Shown here piece by piece: positions 1 to 8,739 of a stretch of DNA of 64,000 nucleotides. This stretch comes from Pseudomonas sp. KU43P. Lineage in GTDB: Bacteria; Pseudomonadota; Gammaproteobacteria; Pseudomonadales; Pseudomonadaceae. The DNA is taken from contig NZ_AP019365.1 of the NCBI RefSeq assembly GCF_033095865.1, positions 2,763,501 to 2,827,500 of the forward strand. The letters are read 5' to 3'. Position numbers and translations under genes: made by a program. The notes beneath the pieces are model-generated. The model made no database searches. It saw only the letters and a program-made list of their open reading frames with translations, and was not told the origin of the DNA. Numbering within the stretch: the stretch's first letter is position 1; each line of letters begins with the position of its first letter.

Positions 1-2
1 TC

Positions 3-623
3 CTGGGCCTGGTGTTGTCCTATGTGGGCGGGGTGATGACCGGCGGGCAGAAAGGGCTGGTGGATGTTCCGTTGCTGTCGGGCATCGGGCTGCTCGGTGG
101 CGCCATGCTGCGAGATTTTGCCATCGTGGCCACGGCGTTCGGCGTCAATATCGAGGAGCTCAAGCGGGCCGGGGTGTCTGGTGTGATCTCGCTGTTCTTT
201 GGCATCGGCACCTCGTTCGTGGCCGGGGTGGGCGTGGCCCTGGCGTTCGGCTACACCGATGCCGTCAGCCTGACCACCATTGGGGCCGGTGCGGTGACCT
301 ACATCGTCGGCCCGGTGACCGGTGCGGCGATCGGTGCCAGCTCTGAAGTGATGGCGCTGTCGATCGCCGCGGGGTTGGTCAAGGCGATTCTGGTGATGGT
401 CGTGACGCCGTTCGTGGCGCCGCTGATCGGCCTGAACAACCCGCGCACGGCGGTCATCTTTGGTGGCTTGATGGGCACGTCCAGTGGCGTGGCCGGCGGG
501 TTGGCGGCGACCGACCCGAAGCTGGTGCCCTATGGCTGCCTGACGGCGGCGTTCTATACCGCCTTGGGGTGCTTGTTGGGGCCATCGCTGTTGTTCTTCT
601 GCATGCGCGGGTTGGTGGGCTGA
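3..623 (+). CDS. madM: Malonate transporter subunit MadM (3' part only)
   Basis: The open frame enters from the left edge and encodes the last ~206 residues of a very hydrophobic protein rich in Gly/Ala/Val membrane segments, with a conserved-looking TYIVGPVTGAAIGASSE stretch and a GGLMGTSSGVAGG stretch near the end. This matches MadM, the larger subunit of the two-component MadLM malonate:cation importer in the inner membrane (about 250 residues in full, so roughly 45-50 are missing upstream). A LysR gene of the MdcR type lies just downstream on the other strand, as at the end of mdc malonate decarboxylase operons, and supports the call. The apparent GTG at base 12 is internal to the gene. 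Confidence 0.85.
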   Translation: MGLVLSYVGGVMTGGQKGLVDVPLLSGIGLLGGAMLRDFAIVATAFGVNIEELKRAGVSGVISLFFGIGTSFVAGVGVALAFGYTDAVSLTTIGAGAVTYIVGPVTGAAIGASSEVMALSIAAGLVKAILVMVVTPFVAPLIGLNNPRTAVIFGGLMGTSSGVAGGLAATDPKLVPYGCLTAAFYTALGCLLGPSLLFFCMRGLVG

Positions 624-643
624 CGAAACTGGGGCTGCCTTGC

Positions 644-717
644 AGCCCATCGCCGGCAAGCCGGCTCCCACAGGTTTGGCACGCATTAGCTGTGGGAGCC
701 GGCTTGCCGGCGATGGC
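644..717. repeat. REP pair (inverted)
   Basis: Two copies of the P. putida-type REP unit face each other: the unit GCCGGCAAGCCGGCTCCCAC on the left and its reverse complement on the right, separated by about 20 bases. It lies between the convergent madM and mdcR genes, where such hairpins may act as transcript 3' ends. Confidence 0.9.
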
Positions 718-723
718 ACCCAC

Positions 724-1635
724 TCAATTCTCCCGGCTGTACATCCGGCATTCAGCCAGCAACGCCAACAGGTTCGGCTCCCGCTCCCGGGCCTTCAGAA
801 ACACCACCCCGATATGCTGCTGCAGCCGATACCGCGGCTGCAGCGCAATCAACTTCACCCGGTTCTCGTAAACCGCCGCAATCCGCCCCGGCAGCAGGGC
901 AAACCCCACCCCCGAACTGACCATGCTCAGCAGGGTGAAGATATCGTTCACCTGCATCGCCACCTTCGGCTCGAACCCCGCCTGCTGGAACACCTGCGCA
1001 CCGTCGCGGTGGGTGGCGAAACCCTGGGTCAGGGTAATGAAGGTGGAGTCGGCCAGGTCCGCCAGGTCGACTTCCTGCTGCTCGGCGAACGGCGAGTCGG
1101 TGGGCACGGCCAGGAAGATATCGTCGGAGAACAGCGGCAACTGCTCGCAGGCCGGGTCCGCCACGCTTTCATCCAGCGCCACCAGGATCGCTTCCAGTTC
1201 GTGGTTCTTCAGGCGTTGCAGCAAGTCGACGTTCGAGCCCAGGGTCAGGTCGATGTTCAGTTCGCTGCGCCGCAGCTTCAGGCCCATCACCAGCTTCGGC
1301 ACGGTTTTCACTGTAAGAGAATACAGCGCCCCCAGGCGGAAGCGCTCGGCATAGAAACCGGCGGCCTCGCGGGTCTGGCGCACCATCTGCTCGGCGTCCT
1401 GGATCAGCTGGCGGGCCTTCTTTTCCAGGACGTAGGCGCTTTCCAGCGGGATCAGCTGGCGGCCTTCGTGCTTGAACAGCGGGCAGCGCAGGGCGCTTTC
1501 CAGGGAATGGATGGCCCGGTGCACGCTGACCGCGCTGGTGGACAGCTCGGCGGCGGCGCGGCCGAGGTTGCCGCTGCGCATGAAGGCGAGGAAGGTTTCG
1601 AGTTTCTTCAGGGTCAGTTCTTCGTCGATCAGCAT
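724..1635 (-). CDS. mdcR: LysR-type regulator of malonate utilisation (MdcR/MadR-like)
   Basis: This is a 303-residue LysR-type regulator of normal length. The N-terminal winged helix-turn-helix is at about residues 8-67 (ETFLAFMRSGNLGRAAAELS followed by SVHRAIHSLE), and the effector-binding domain runs from ~95 to the end. Its place directly beside the malonate transporter gene, convergent with it, and its overall sequence fit MdcR, the malonate-responsive activator of the mdc decarboxylase/transporter operon. The ligand is inferred from family and context. It starts at ATG 1635; a REP unit and 185 bases separate it from the divergent LuxR-type gene. Confidence 0.8.
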   Translation of the reverse strand: MLIDEELTLKKLETFLAFMRSGNLGRAAAELSTSAVSVHRAIHSLESALRCPLFKHEGRQLIPLESAYVLEKKARQLIQDAEQMVRQTREAAGFYAERFRLGALYSLTVKTVPKLVMGLKLRRSELNIDLTLGSNVDLLQRLKNHELEAILVALDESVADPACEQLPLFSDDIFLAVPTDSPFAEQQEVDLADLADSTFITLTQGFATHRDGAQVFQQAGFEPKVAMQVNDIFTLLSMVSSGVGFALLPGRIAAVYENRVKLIALQPRYRLQQHIGVVFLKAREREPNLLALLAECRMYSREN

Positions 1636-1693
1636 GGTGGAGCCCTGAAATGGAGGTGGCGCAGATCATGCCATAACCGAGGCCCGCAAGCCC

Positions 1694-1725
1694 CCTGTGG
1701 GGGCCGGCTTGCCGGCGATAGGGCC
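1694..1725. repeat. Single REP unit
   Basis: One REP unit (CTGTGGGGGCCGGCTTGCCG followed by GCGATAGGGCC) lies in the intergenic region between the divergent LysR and LuxR-type genes. No partner copy is visible, unlike the other REP sites in the window. Confidence 0.8.
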
Positions 1726-1820
1726 ACCCCGATCTGCAGCTCACCCCGAAGGGTGATGGCCGCCCTCGCCAACCCATGCAAGAATTCCCACCATAACAAC
1801 CCCGGCATGGGACCACGACA

Positions 1821-2669
1821 ATGAGCAAAGACCGGCTGAGATCGCCCGACTGGTACGCGCAGATGGCGCGTGTCATCGACGCCCAGGGCGCGCCGGGCTT
1901 CGTCGAGGCGCTGTTCGCCGCGCTCAAGCTGCTTGCCCCGTGCCAGGCCATCACCGTGTTCCTGTACCCGCGCAAGGGCCTGCCCTCGGCGCTGTTCGTC
2001 AAGGACGAAGAGGGCCCGTGGCTGCCGGAAGGCAACGTGCAGCGCTACCTCGAAGGCTACTACCTGCTGTGCCCGTTCTACCGCGCCTGCATGGACGGCG
2101 TGGCGCCCGGCTGCTATCGCCTGAGCGATGTGGCGCCCGACCACTTCAAGCGCAGCGAGTACTACCTGGCGTTCTACCAGCACGCGCACCTGGAAGATGA
2201 GCTGAACTTCATCGTGCCGCTGGACGAGCACCTGACCATCGCCGTGGCCCTGGCCAGCACCCAGCGCCTGGATCGCCAGCAGGTCAGCGACCTCAAGTGC
2301 GTGGCACCGTGGGTGGTGGCCGTGGTGCGCCGGCAGTGGGGCCACCTGGACATCGACGCACTCGGTGGGCGTTTCGAGAGCGCCCTGGGTCGGCAGATCA
2401 ACGCGGCGCTGAACAACTTCGGCTCGTCGCTGCTTACCGAGCGCGAATGCCGCATCGCCCAGTACTTGCTGCGCGGCCACTCGACACGGTCGCTGGCCGA
2501 GCGCCTGGGGATCAGCGAAGACACGGTCAAGACCCACCGCAAGAACCTCTACACCAAGCTGGACATCGCCAAGCAGTCCGAACTGTTCTCGCTGTTCATC
2601 GACTCCTTGGCCCAGGCCCAGGAAGGCTTGAGCAAGGACCCGCTGGAAAGCTACCTGCGAAGGCGCTGA
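1821..2669 (+). CDS. LuxR-family transcriptional regulator
   Basis: This 282-residue protein has a C-terminal LuxR-type helix-turn-helix at about residues 208-268. The signature is clear: LLTERECRIAQYLLRGHSTR, then LAERLGISEDTVKTHRKNLY. The ~200-residue N-terminal half matches no sensor domain I can name. It is rich in aromatic residues and could bind a small molecule, but nothing identifies it as an acyl-homoserine-lactone domain. The gene lies 64 bases upstream of, and co-directional with, an aldehyde dehydrogenase and an aminotransferase gene, so it probably controls that catabolic pair. The ribosome site before ATG 1821 is weak. Confidence 0.8.
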   Translation: MSKDRLRSPDWYAQMARVIDAQGAPGFVEALFAALKLLAPCQAITVFLYPRKGLPSALFVKDEEGPWLPEGNVQRYLEGYYLLCPFYRACMDGVAPGCYRLSDVAPDHFKRSEYYLAFYQHAHLEDELNFIVPLDEHLTIAVALASTQRLDRQQVSDLKCVAPWVVAVVRRQWGHLDIDALGGRFESALGRQINAALNNFGSSLLTERECRIAQYLLRGHSTRSLAERLGISEDTVKTHRKNLYTKLDIAKQSELFSLFIDSLAQAQEGLSKDPLESYLRRR

Positions 2670-2733
2670 CCCCCGCGCGACACCTCATTCGAACAACAAA
2701 CCGGCCGCCCGCGCGGCCGCAAGGGAGAACTGC

Positions 2734-4224
2734 GTGCATACGAAAAGCGATTGGCAGCAGCGCGCTGCTCGGCAAAGCTTCATCACCACGGCGCTGATCG
2801 ACGGCCGCCCGCTGTCGGCCCGCTGCGGAGACACCTTCGCCGCCATCAACCCGGCCACCCAGCAACTGCTGGCCCAGGTGGCCGCCTGCGGCGAGGCGGA
2901 AATCGACCAGGCGGTGCGTTCGGCGCGCCGCGCCTTCGAACAAGGCCCGTGGGCGCGCATGGCCCCCTCGGCGCGCAAGCGGGTGCTGCTGCGCCTGGCC
3001 GAGCTGATGATGGCCCACCGCGAAGAACTGGCCCTGCTCGACTCGCTGAACATGGGCAAGCCGGTGATGGATGCCTACAGCATCGACGTGCCCGGCGCCG
3101 CCAACGTGTTCGCCTGGTACGGCGAGGCGCTGGACAAGGTCTACGACCAGGTCGCCCCGACCGCAGCCAACGCCCTGGCCACCATCACCCGCGAGGCGCT
3201 GGGCGTGATCGGCGCCGTGGTGCCGTGGAACTTCCCGCTGGACATGGCCGCCTGGAAAGTCGCTCCGGCCCTGGCCGCCGGCAACAGCGTGGTGCTCAAG
3301 CCCGCCGAGCAGTCGCCGTTCTCGGCCCTGCGCCTGGCCGAGCTGGCCCTCGAGGCCGGCTTGCCAGAAGGCGTGCTCAACGTGGTGCCGGGCCTGGGCG
3401 AAAGCGCCGGCCGCGCCTTGGGCCTGCACCCGGATGTGGACTGCCTGGTGTTCACCGGCTCCACCCAGGTGGGCAAGTACTTCATGCAGTACTCGGCGCA
3501 GTCCAACCTCAAGCAAGTGTGGCTCGAATGCGGCGGCAAGAGCCCGAACCTGGTGTTCGACGACTGCCAGGACCTGGACCTGGCCGCCGAGAAGGCCGCC
3601 TTCGGCATCTTCTTCAACCAGGGCGAGGTGTGCTCGGCCAACTCGCGGCTGTATGTGCAACGCTCGATCCACGACGAGTTCGTCGAGCGCCTGCAGGCCA
3701 AGGCCTGCAACTGGTTGCCCGGCGACCCGCTGGACCCGGCCAGCCGCGCCGGCGCCATCGTCGACAGCGCGCAGAGCGCCCGCATCATGGCCGCCATCGA
3801 GCAGGCCCAAGGTGACGGCGCACGCCTGGTGTGCGGCGGCCAGCGGCTGAGCTTCAATGGCTCGGACAACTTCATCGCGCCCACGGTGTTCAGCGACGTG
3901 CGCCCGGATTCGGCCCTGGCCCGCGAGGAAATCTTCGGCCCGGTACTGGCGATCACTGCCTTCGACGACGAAGCCCAAGCCCTGAGCCTGGCCAATGACA
4001 GCCTCTACGGCCTGGCGGCCTCGGTGTGGAGCGATGACCTCAACCGTGCCCACCGCGTGGCCCGCCAGCTCAAGGCCGGCACCGTATCGGTGAACACGGT
4101 CGATGCCCTGGACGTGGCCGTGCCCTTCGGCGGCGGTCGCCAGTCCGGTTTTGGCCGCGACCTGTCGCTGCACGCTTTCGACAAATACACCCAGCTCAAG
4201 ACCACCTGGTTCCAGCTGCGCTGA
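2734..4224 (+). CDS. NAD(P)-dependent aldehyde dehydrogenase (PuuC/KauB-like)
   Basis: This is a full-length aldehyde dehydrogenase of 496 residues that oxidises an aldehyde to the acid. The catalytic glutamate is in LECGGKSPNLVF (E265) and the nucleophilic cysteine in NQGEVCSANSR (C300). The cofactor-pocket motif VVPWNFPLD at ~162-170 and the TGSTQVGK turn at ~241-248 are present. The start is GTG 2734, preceded by GGGAGA at good spacing. It resembles the gamma-glutamyl-gamma-aminobutyraldehyde / 4-aminobutyraldehyde branch. The aminotransferase gene 21 bases downstream would supply the aldehyde, so the pair probably degrades an amine such as a polyamine. The exact substrate is not determined by the sequence. 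Confidence 0.9.
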   Translation: MHTKSDWQQRAARQSFITTALIDGRPLSARCGDTFAAINPATQQLLAQVAACGEAEIDQAVRSARRAFEQGPWARMAPSARKRVLLRLAELMMAHREELALLDSLNMGKPVMDAYSIDVPGAANVFAWYGEALDKVYDQVAPTAANALATITREALGVIGAVVPWNFPLDMAAWKVAPALAAGNSVVLKPAEQSPFSALRLAELALEAGLPEGVLNVVPGLGESAGRALGLHPDVDCLVFTGSTQVGKYFMQYSAQSNLKQVWLECGGKSPNLVFDDCQDLDLAAEKAAFGIFFNQGEVCSANSRLYVQRSIHDEFVERLQAKACNWLPGDPLDPASRAGAIVDSAQSARIMAAIEQAQGDGARLVCGGQRLSFNGSDNFIAPTVFSDVRPDSALAREEIFGPVLAITAFDDEAQALSLANDSLYGLAASVWSDDLNRAHRVARQLKAGTVSVNTVDALDVAVPFGGGRQSGFGRDLSLHAFDKYTQLKTTWFQLR

Positions 4225-4245
4225 CCTACATCACGGAGAACGACC

Positions 4246-5628
4246 ATGAACGCACCCTTCCAGCCGCAACGCGACACCCGCGATTACCAGGCCAGCGACG
4301 CGGCCCACCACATCCACGCCTTCCTCGACCAGAAGGCGCTCAATGCCGAAGGGCCGCGGGTCATCACCCGCGGTGAAGGCCTGTACCTGTGGGACAACGA
4401 CGGCCGCCGTTACCTGGACGGTATGTCCGGCCTGTGGTGCACCCAGCTCGGTTACGGCCGCAAGGACCTGACCGCTGCCGCCGCCGCGCAGATGGACCAA
4501 CTGGCCTACTACAACATGTTCTTCCACACCACCCACCCGGCGGTGATCGAACTGTCCGAGCTGCTGTTCAGCCTGCTGCCGGAGCACTACAGCCACGCCA
4601 TCTACACCAACTCCGGTTCCGAGGCCAACGAGGTGCTGATCCGCACCGTGCGCCGCTATTGGCAGGTGGTCGGGCAGCCGAGCAAGAAGATCATGATCGG
4701 CCGCTGGAACGGCTACCACGGCTCGACCCTGGCGGCCACTGCGCTGGGCGGCATGAAGTTCATGCACGAGATGGGCGGGATGATCCCGGATGTAGCCCAC
4801 ATCGACGAACCGTACTGGTACGCCGAGGGCGGCGAGCTGACCCCGGCCGAGTTCGGTCGCCGCTGCGCGCTGCAGCTGGAAGAGAAGATCCTCGAACTGG
4901 GTGCCGAGAACGTCGCAGGCTTCATTGCCGAGCCGTTCCAGGGCGCAGGCGGCATGATCTTCCCGCCGGAAAGCTACTGGCCGGAAATCCAGCGCATCTG
5001 CCGCCAGTACGACGTGCTGCTGTGCGCCGACGAAGTGATTGGTGGTTTCGGCCGTACTGGCGAATGGTTCGCCCACGAGTACTTCGGCTTCGAGCCTGAC
5101 ACCCTGTCGATCGCCAAGGGCCTGACCTCGGGCTATGTGCCGATGGGCGGCCTGGTGCTGAGCAAGCGCATTGCCGAGGCGCTGGTGGAGCGGGGCGGTG
5201 TGTTCGCCCACGGCCTGACCTATTCCGGGCACCCGGTGGCGGCGGCGGTGGCCATTGCCAACCTCAAGGCGCTGCGTGACGAGGGCATCGTGCGCCAGGT
5301 CAAGGACGACACCGGGCCTTACTTGCAGCGCATCCTGCGCGAGACCTTCGCCAATCACCCGTTGATCGGCCAGGTGCAGGGAGCGGGGTTGGTGGCGGCG
5401 TTGCAGTTCGCCGAGGACAAGGGCAGCCGCAAGCGTTATGCCAACGAGAACGACCTGGCGTGGCAGTGCCGCACCTATGGCTTCGAGGAGGGGGTGATCA
5501 TTCGTTCGACGTTGGGGCGGATGATCATGGCGCCGGCACTGGTGGCCACGCGCGGCGAGCTCGATGAGTTGGTGGAGAAGACCCGCATTGCCGTTGATCG
5601 CACGGCGCGTGGGTTGGGGATTCTTTGA
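4246..5628 (+). CDS. Class III PLP-dependent aminotransferase (SpuC/omega-transaminase-like)
   Basis: This is a 460-residue fold-type I class III aminotransferase. Landmarks are the phosphate-cup motif NSGSEANE (~122-129), the cofactor-contacting Asp in LLCADEVIGGFGRTG (D262) and the Schiff-base lysine in SIAKGLTSGYVPMGG (K291). It is closest in appearance to the putrescine/spermidine-pyruvate or beta-alanine-pyruvate transaminases. It starts at ATG 4246 after a GGAGA ribosome site, 21 bases behind the aldehyde dehydrogenase. The two would convert a primary amine to an aldehyde and then to an acid. A REP pair follows directly. Confidence 0.9.
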   Translation: MNAPFQPQRDTRDYQASDAAHHIHAFLDQKALNAEGPRVITRGEGLYLWDNDGRRYLDGMSGLWCTQLGYGRKDLTAAAAAQMDQLAYYNMFFHTTHPAVIELSELLFSLLPEHYSHAIYTNSGSEANEVLIRTVRRYWQVVGQPSKKIMIGRWNGYHGSTLAATALGGMKFMHEMGGMIPDVAHIDEPYWYAEGGELTPAEFGRRCALQLEEKILELGAENVAGFIAEPFQGAGGMIFPPESYWPEIQRICRQYDVLLCADEVIGGFGRTGEWFAHEYFGFEPDTLSIAKGLTSGYVPMGGLVLSKRIAEALVERGGVFAHGLTYSGHPVAAAVAIANLKALRDEGIVRQVKDDTGPYLQRILRETFANHPLIGQVQGAGLVAALQFAEDKGSRKRYANENDLAWQCRTYGFEEGVIIRSTLGRMIMAPALVATRGELDELVEKTRIAVDRTARGLGIL

Positions 5629-5651
5629 GGCTGTAAGAGGGGGCCGCTTTG

Positions 5652-5730
5652 CGGCCCATCGCCGGCAAGCCGGCTCCCACAGTCAAGACCTGCGCGGTAT
5701 CTGTGGGAGCCGGCTTGCCGGCGATGGGGC
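5652..5730. repeat. REP pair (inverted)
   Basis: An inverted pair of REP units with a ~25-base spacer lies between the convergent aminotransferase and U32-family genes. It is of the same type as the other sites in the window. Confidence 0.9.
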
Positions 5731-5746
5731 CCTTACAGGCACCCCC

Positions 5747-7747
5747 TCAATGCGGCGCGCGCGGAATGGTCTTGAGCAGATCTTCCGGGCTGATGTGCCC
5801 CACCACCTGGGCCACCGCGCTGCCCGGTGTCGGCAGGTCGATGATGTGGCCTTTCATCTTGCCGATCACATGCATCTCGCACGGCTTGCAGTCGAACTTC
5901 AGGGTCAGCACCTCATCACCCTGGATCAACTGCATCGGCGCCACCTTGGTACGCACGCCTGTCACACCCTTGGCCTGCTTGGGGCACAGGTTGAACGAGA
6001 AGCGCAGGCAGTGCTTGGTGATCATCACCGGCACCTCACCGTGCTCCTCGTGGGCTTCATACGCCGCATCGATCAGTTGCACGCCATGGCGGTGGTAGAA
6101 GTCGCGAGCCTTCTGGTTGTACACATTGGCCAGGAACGACAGGTGCGACTCAGGGTACACCGGCGGCGGCGTGGTCTCGGCCTTGCGCCCACCGCGTGGG
6201 TGGGCCTTGATACGGGCTTCGGTCAGCGCCTCGATGGCTTCGCGGCGCAGGGCCTTGAGCTGCGAGTTGGGGATGAAGTACGCCTGCGGCGCATCCAGCA
6301 CGATGGCGTTGGCGTGGTACATCGTGGTACCCAGCTGGCCAAGCAGGTCATGCAACTGGTCCAGCGCCTGCTGCGGCTTGTTGGCCGCACCGAACGGGCC
6401 GTCCAACGCGACCTGTACGCTGACGCCTTCCTCGCTGCTGACGGTCAGCATCAGGCGTTGCTCGGTGAGCACCGCATGCCACTCCACGCCCACCCGGCGC
6501 TCGGCCGAGGTGCGCTGCAGCGCTTGTTGCCAGTTATGGTCGAGGTTGCGCGACAGCGGATGGTTCGGGCGCAGCTTGTGCAGGCCTTCAGGCATTTCGT
6601 TGGGTTCGACCCGGTAGCGGTAGCGCTTCTGGCCGTCTTCCTCGAACTCGCCACGGGGCTCGGCGATGTTGGCGCGAAAGCCCACCACCTCGCGCTTGAC
6701 CAGCACGTTCAGGCCATCGCCATTGGTCAGCGGGACCTCGGTGACCACCTGCATGTCGCGCTTGCCGACCTTTTCCACCACACCCACCGGTAGGCCGGTG
6801 AAGGTCGGCGAGTCGAAGGCGCCGATGTCGACCTTGCGGTCGGTGACGAAGTAGTCGGTGCTACCGCGGTGGAAGGTCTTGTCCGGGTCGGGCACGAAGA
6901 AGTGCTCGGTACGGCCGCTGGAAGCGCGAGCCAGCTCCGGGCGGTCTTCCAGAATGGCATCCAGCTCTTTGCGGTAGTGGGCCGTGATGTTCTTCACATA
7001 GCCCACGTCCTTGTAGCGGCCTTCGATCTTGAACGACCGAACGCCGGCATCGACCAGGTCGCGCAGGTTGGCGGTCTGGTTGTTGTCCTTCATCGACAGC
7101 AGGTGCTTCTCGAACGCCACCACGCGGCCCTGGTCGTCTTTGAGGGTGTACGGCAGGCGGCAGGCCTGGGAACAGTCACCACGGTTGGCACTGCGCCCGG
7201 TCTGGGCGTGGGAGATGTTGCACTGGCCGGAGAAGGCCACGCACAGCGCACCATGGATGAAGAATTCGATGGCTGCATCGGTTTCGGCGGCGATGGCGCG
7301 AATCTGCTGCAGGTTCAGCTCGCGCGCCAGCACCAGCTGGGAGAAGCCGGCCTGATCGAGGAACTTGGCCCGCTCCAAGGTGCGGATGTCGGTCTGGGTG
7401 CTGGCATGCAGCTCGATGGGCGGGATATCCAGCTCCATCACCCCCAGGTCCTGCACGATCAGCGCATCCACACCCGCGTCGTAGAGCTGATGGATCAGCT
7501 TGCGCGCCGGCTCCAGCTCATTGTCGTGGAGGATGGTGTTGATGGTGGTGAACACCCGTGCATGGTAGCGGCGGGCGAACTCCACCAGCTCGGCGATTTC
7601 GCCGACTTCGTTGCAGGCGTTGTGGCGTGCGCCGAAGCTCGGGCCACCGATGTAGATGGCGTCGGCGCCGTGCAGGATCGCTTCGCGAGCGATGGCCACG
7701 TCACGGGCAGGGCTGAGCAGTTCCAGGTGATTCTTTGGAAGGGACAT
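5747..7747 (-). CDS. rlhA: U32 peptidase-family 23S rRNA C2501 hydroxylase (RlhA-like)
   Basis: The protein has ~666 residues. It carries the U32 signature with clustered cysteines around residues 165-200: HGALCVAFSGQCNISHAQTG, then SANRGDCSQACRLPY. An N-terminal TIM-barrel-like part begins LELLSPARD. Length and layout match RlhA (formerly YdcP), which hydroxylates C2501 of 23S rRNA and needs prephenate-linked metabolism and iron-sulphur proteins; the older annotation is 'peptidase U32'. I place the start at ATG 7747 (MSLPKNHLELL), where family members begin. An in-frame ATG at 7771 would add 8 residues. No partner gene is adjacent. Confidence 0.85.
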   Translation of the reverse strand: MSLPKNHLELLSPARDVAIAREAILHGADAIYIGGPSFGARHNACNEVGEIAELVEFARRYHARVFTTINTILHDNELEPARKLIHQLYDAGVDALIVQDLGVMELDIPPIELHASTQTDIRTLERAKFLDQAGFSQLVLARELNLQQIRAIAAETDAAIEFFIHGALCVAFSGQCNISHAQTGRSANRGDCSQACRLPYTLKDDQGRVVAFEKHLLSMKDNNQTANLRDLVDAGVRSFKIEGRYKDVGYVKNITAHYRKELDAILEDRPELARASSGRTEHFFVPDPDKTFHRGSTDYFVTDRKVDIGAFDSPTFTGLPVGVVEKVGKRDMQVVTEVPLTNGDGLNVLVKREVVGFRANIAEPRGEFEEDGQKRYRYRVEPNEMPEGLHKLRPNHPLSRNLDHNWQQALQRTSAERRVGVEWHAVLTEQRLMLTVSSEEGVSVQVALDGPFGAANKPQQALDQLHDLLGQLGTTMYHANAIVLDAPQAYFIPNSQLKALRREAIEALTEARIKAHPRGGRKAETTPPPVYPESHLSFLANVYNQKARDFYHRHGVQLIDAAYEAHEEHGEVPVMITKHCLRFSFNLCPKQAKGVTGVRTKVAPMQLIQGDEVLTLKFDCKPCEMHVIGKMKGHIIDLPTPGSAVAQVVGHISPEDLLKTIPRAPH

Positions 7748-7870
7748 GTCGTTATAGGTTCGGGCTGTCACGGTTTAAGGCGGCATTGTAACGGTGAAAT
7801 GCCTGGCTGGCACCTTTGGCTGCTGAGAGGCCAGGGCGGTGGCCGTTGGTGGGCGCTTGCCGCTCGACAC

Positions 7871-8104
7871 CATCGCTCCGGCAATGAAGACACCCTCATC
7901 GACCAGCACGGCAAGCGCTTCTCGTCGGTGGAGCAGGTCAGGCAGACCGTGCGCATCGCCCACGAGCTGGGCGTGAGATTACCAGTGGCAAGGAAGCGCG
8001 GGGCATCTACCGCATTGGCGAGCAGTACGGGTCCGTCGAAGAGACTTTGCAGGCCAATGGCATGGCGCCGAACCGCCTGGCCGGCCAGCGCGCTTGGCGG
8101 CTGA
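7871..8104 (+). pseudogene. Remnant of a BKACE (DUF849) 3-keto-acid cleavage enzyme gene
   Basis: Two overlapping frames together read like the C-terminal ~75 residues of a beta-keto acid cleavage enzyme (3-keto-5-aminohexanoate cleavage family). The first, in one frame to ~7975, has GNEDTLIDQHGKRFSSVEQV and then RIAHELG. The second, shifted by one base, has REITSGKEARGIYRIGEQYG and then MAPNRLAGQR. Members of that family commonly end with a GREI(A/T)xGKEAR...APNR motif. No upstream catalytic part exists, so this is a truncated and frameshifted fossil flanked by a REP pair. The family assignment is from memory of the motif. Confidence 0.5.
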
Positions 8105-8107
8105 CTG

Positions 8108-8200
8108 GCCCTATCGCCGGCAAGCCGGCTCCCACAAGTACCCCACTGCGCTTGAGAGCTGTGAAATACCTGTGGGAGCCGGCTTGCCGGCGATAGGGCC
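8108..8200. repeat. REP pair (inverted)
   Basis: Inverted REP units with a ~40-base spacer follow the BKACE remnant and precede the end of the RidA-family gene. Confidence 0.9.
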
Positions 8201-8231
8201 GCAAAAGCGGCCCCGGCCCTCGAGCGGTGAA

Positions 8232-8591
8232 TCAGCCCTTGGCGGCCATCGCGGTCACTTCCACGCGCATTTGCGGGTAGGCCAGCGCCGCCACACCCAC
8301 GGCGGCACGCACCGGCCAGGGCTTGCTGAAGAAGCGCTGGTAGACCTCGTTGAAGGCAGGGCGGTCGGCCATGTCGGTGAGGTAGATGGTCAGGTGCATG
8401 ACGCGGTCCATGCCGCTGCCTGCCTTTTCCAGGGCGTCTTTGAGCGCCTGCAGCGTGCTTTCGCTCTGCTGCACGATATCGGCGTCGATATCGGCGGGGA
8501 TCTGCGTGGTGACGAGAATGCCATTGAACTCGGCGACGTCGGAAGAAATCGACTCGGCGTCGGAATCGGGGGTAAAGACGATGTTTGCCAT
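8232..8591 (-). CDS. RidA/YjgF/Rid-family protein
   Basis: This is a 119-residue single-domain Rid-family protein. It shows the family core, with NGILVTTQIPAD near the start, MDRVMHLTIYLTDMADRPAF mid-way and the terminal VRAAVGVAAL...RVEVTAMA block. RidA proteins are trimeric enamine/imine deaminases that clear reactive intermediates of PLP enzymes. The catalytic-type arginine at PVRAAVGV is present. The start is ATG 8591; a longer in-frame reading upstream is unlike the family. It is monocistronic and divergent from trmK. Confidence 0.85.
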   Translation of the reverse strand: MANIVFTPDSDAESISSDVAEFNGILVTTQIPADIDADIVQQSESTLQALKDALEKAGSGMDRVMHLTIYLTDMADRPAFNEVYQRFFSKPWPVRAAVGVAALAYPQMRVEVTAMAAKG

Positions 8592-8739
8592 GGAATGTCT
8601 GCCTTGCAACGGAAGGAAAGCCGCAAGCCTACGCGAGCACGGCGCAGTGGTCGAGCCAGCGCCACCGTCTGGCCCGCGCACGTTGTAATACCGCGCCCTG
8701 GCCGTCAGAATCGCGCCGATTGTAAAGAAGGGGTTTGAG

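Noticed and set aside
644..717. REP sites as a CRISPR array or as an insertion sequence end
   Set aside because: The copies are inverted pairs scattered one per intergenic gap, with no regular spacers, no cas genes and no transposase.
2596..4173. 525-codon open frame antisense to the aldehyde dehydrogenase
   Set aside because: The plus strand has intact catalytic motifs over the same bases; the antisense frame is a GC-bias artefact.
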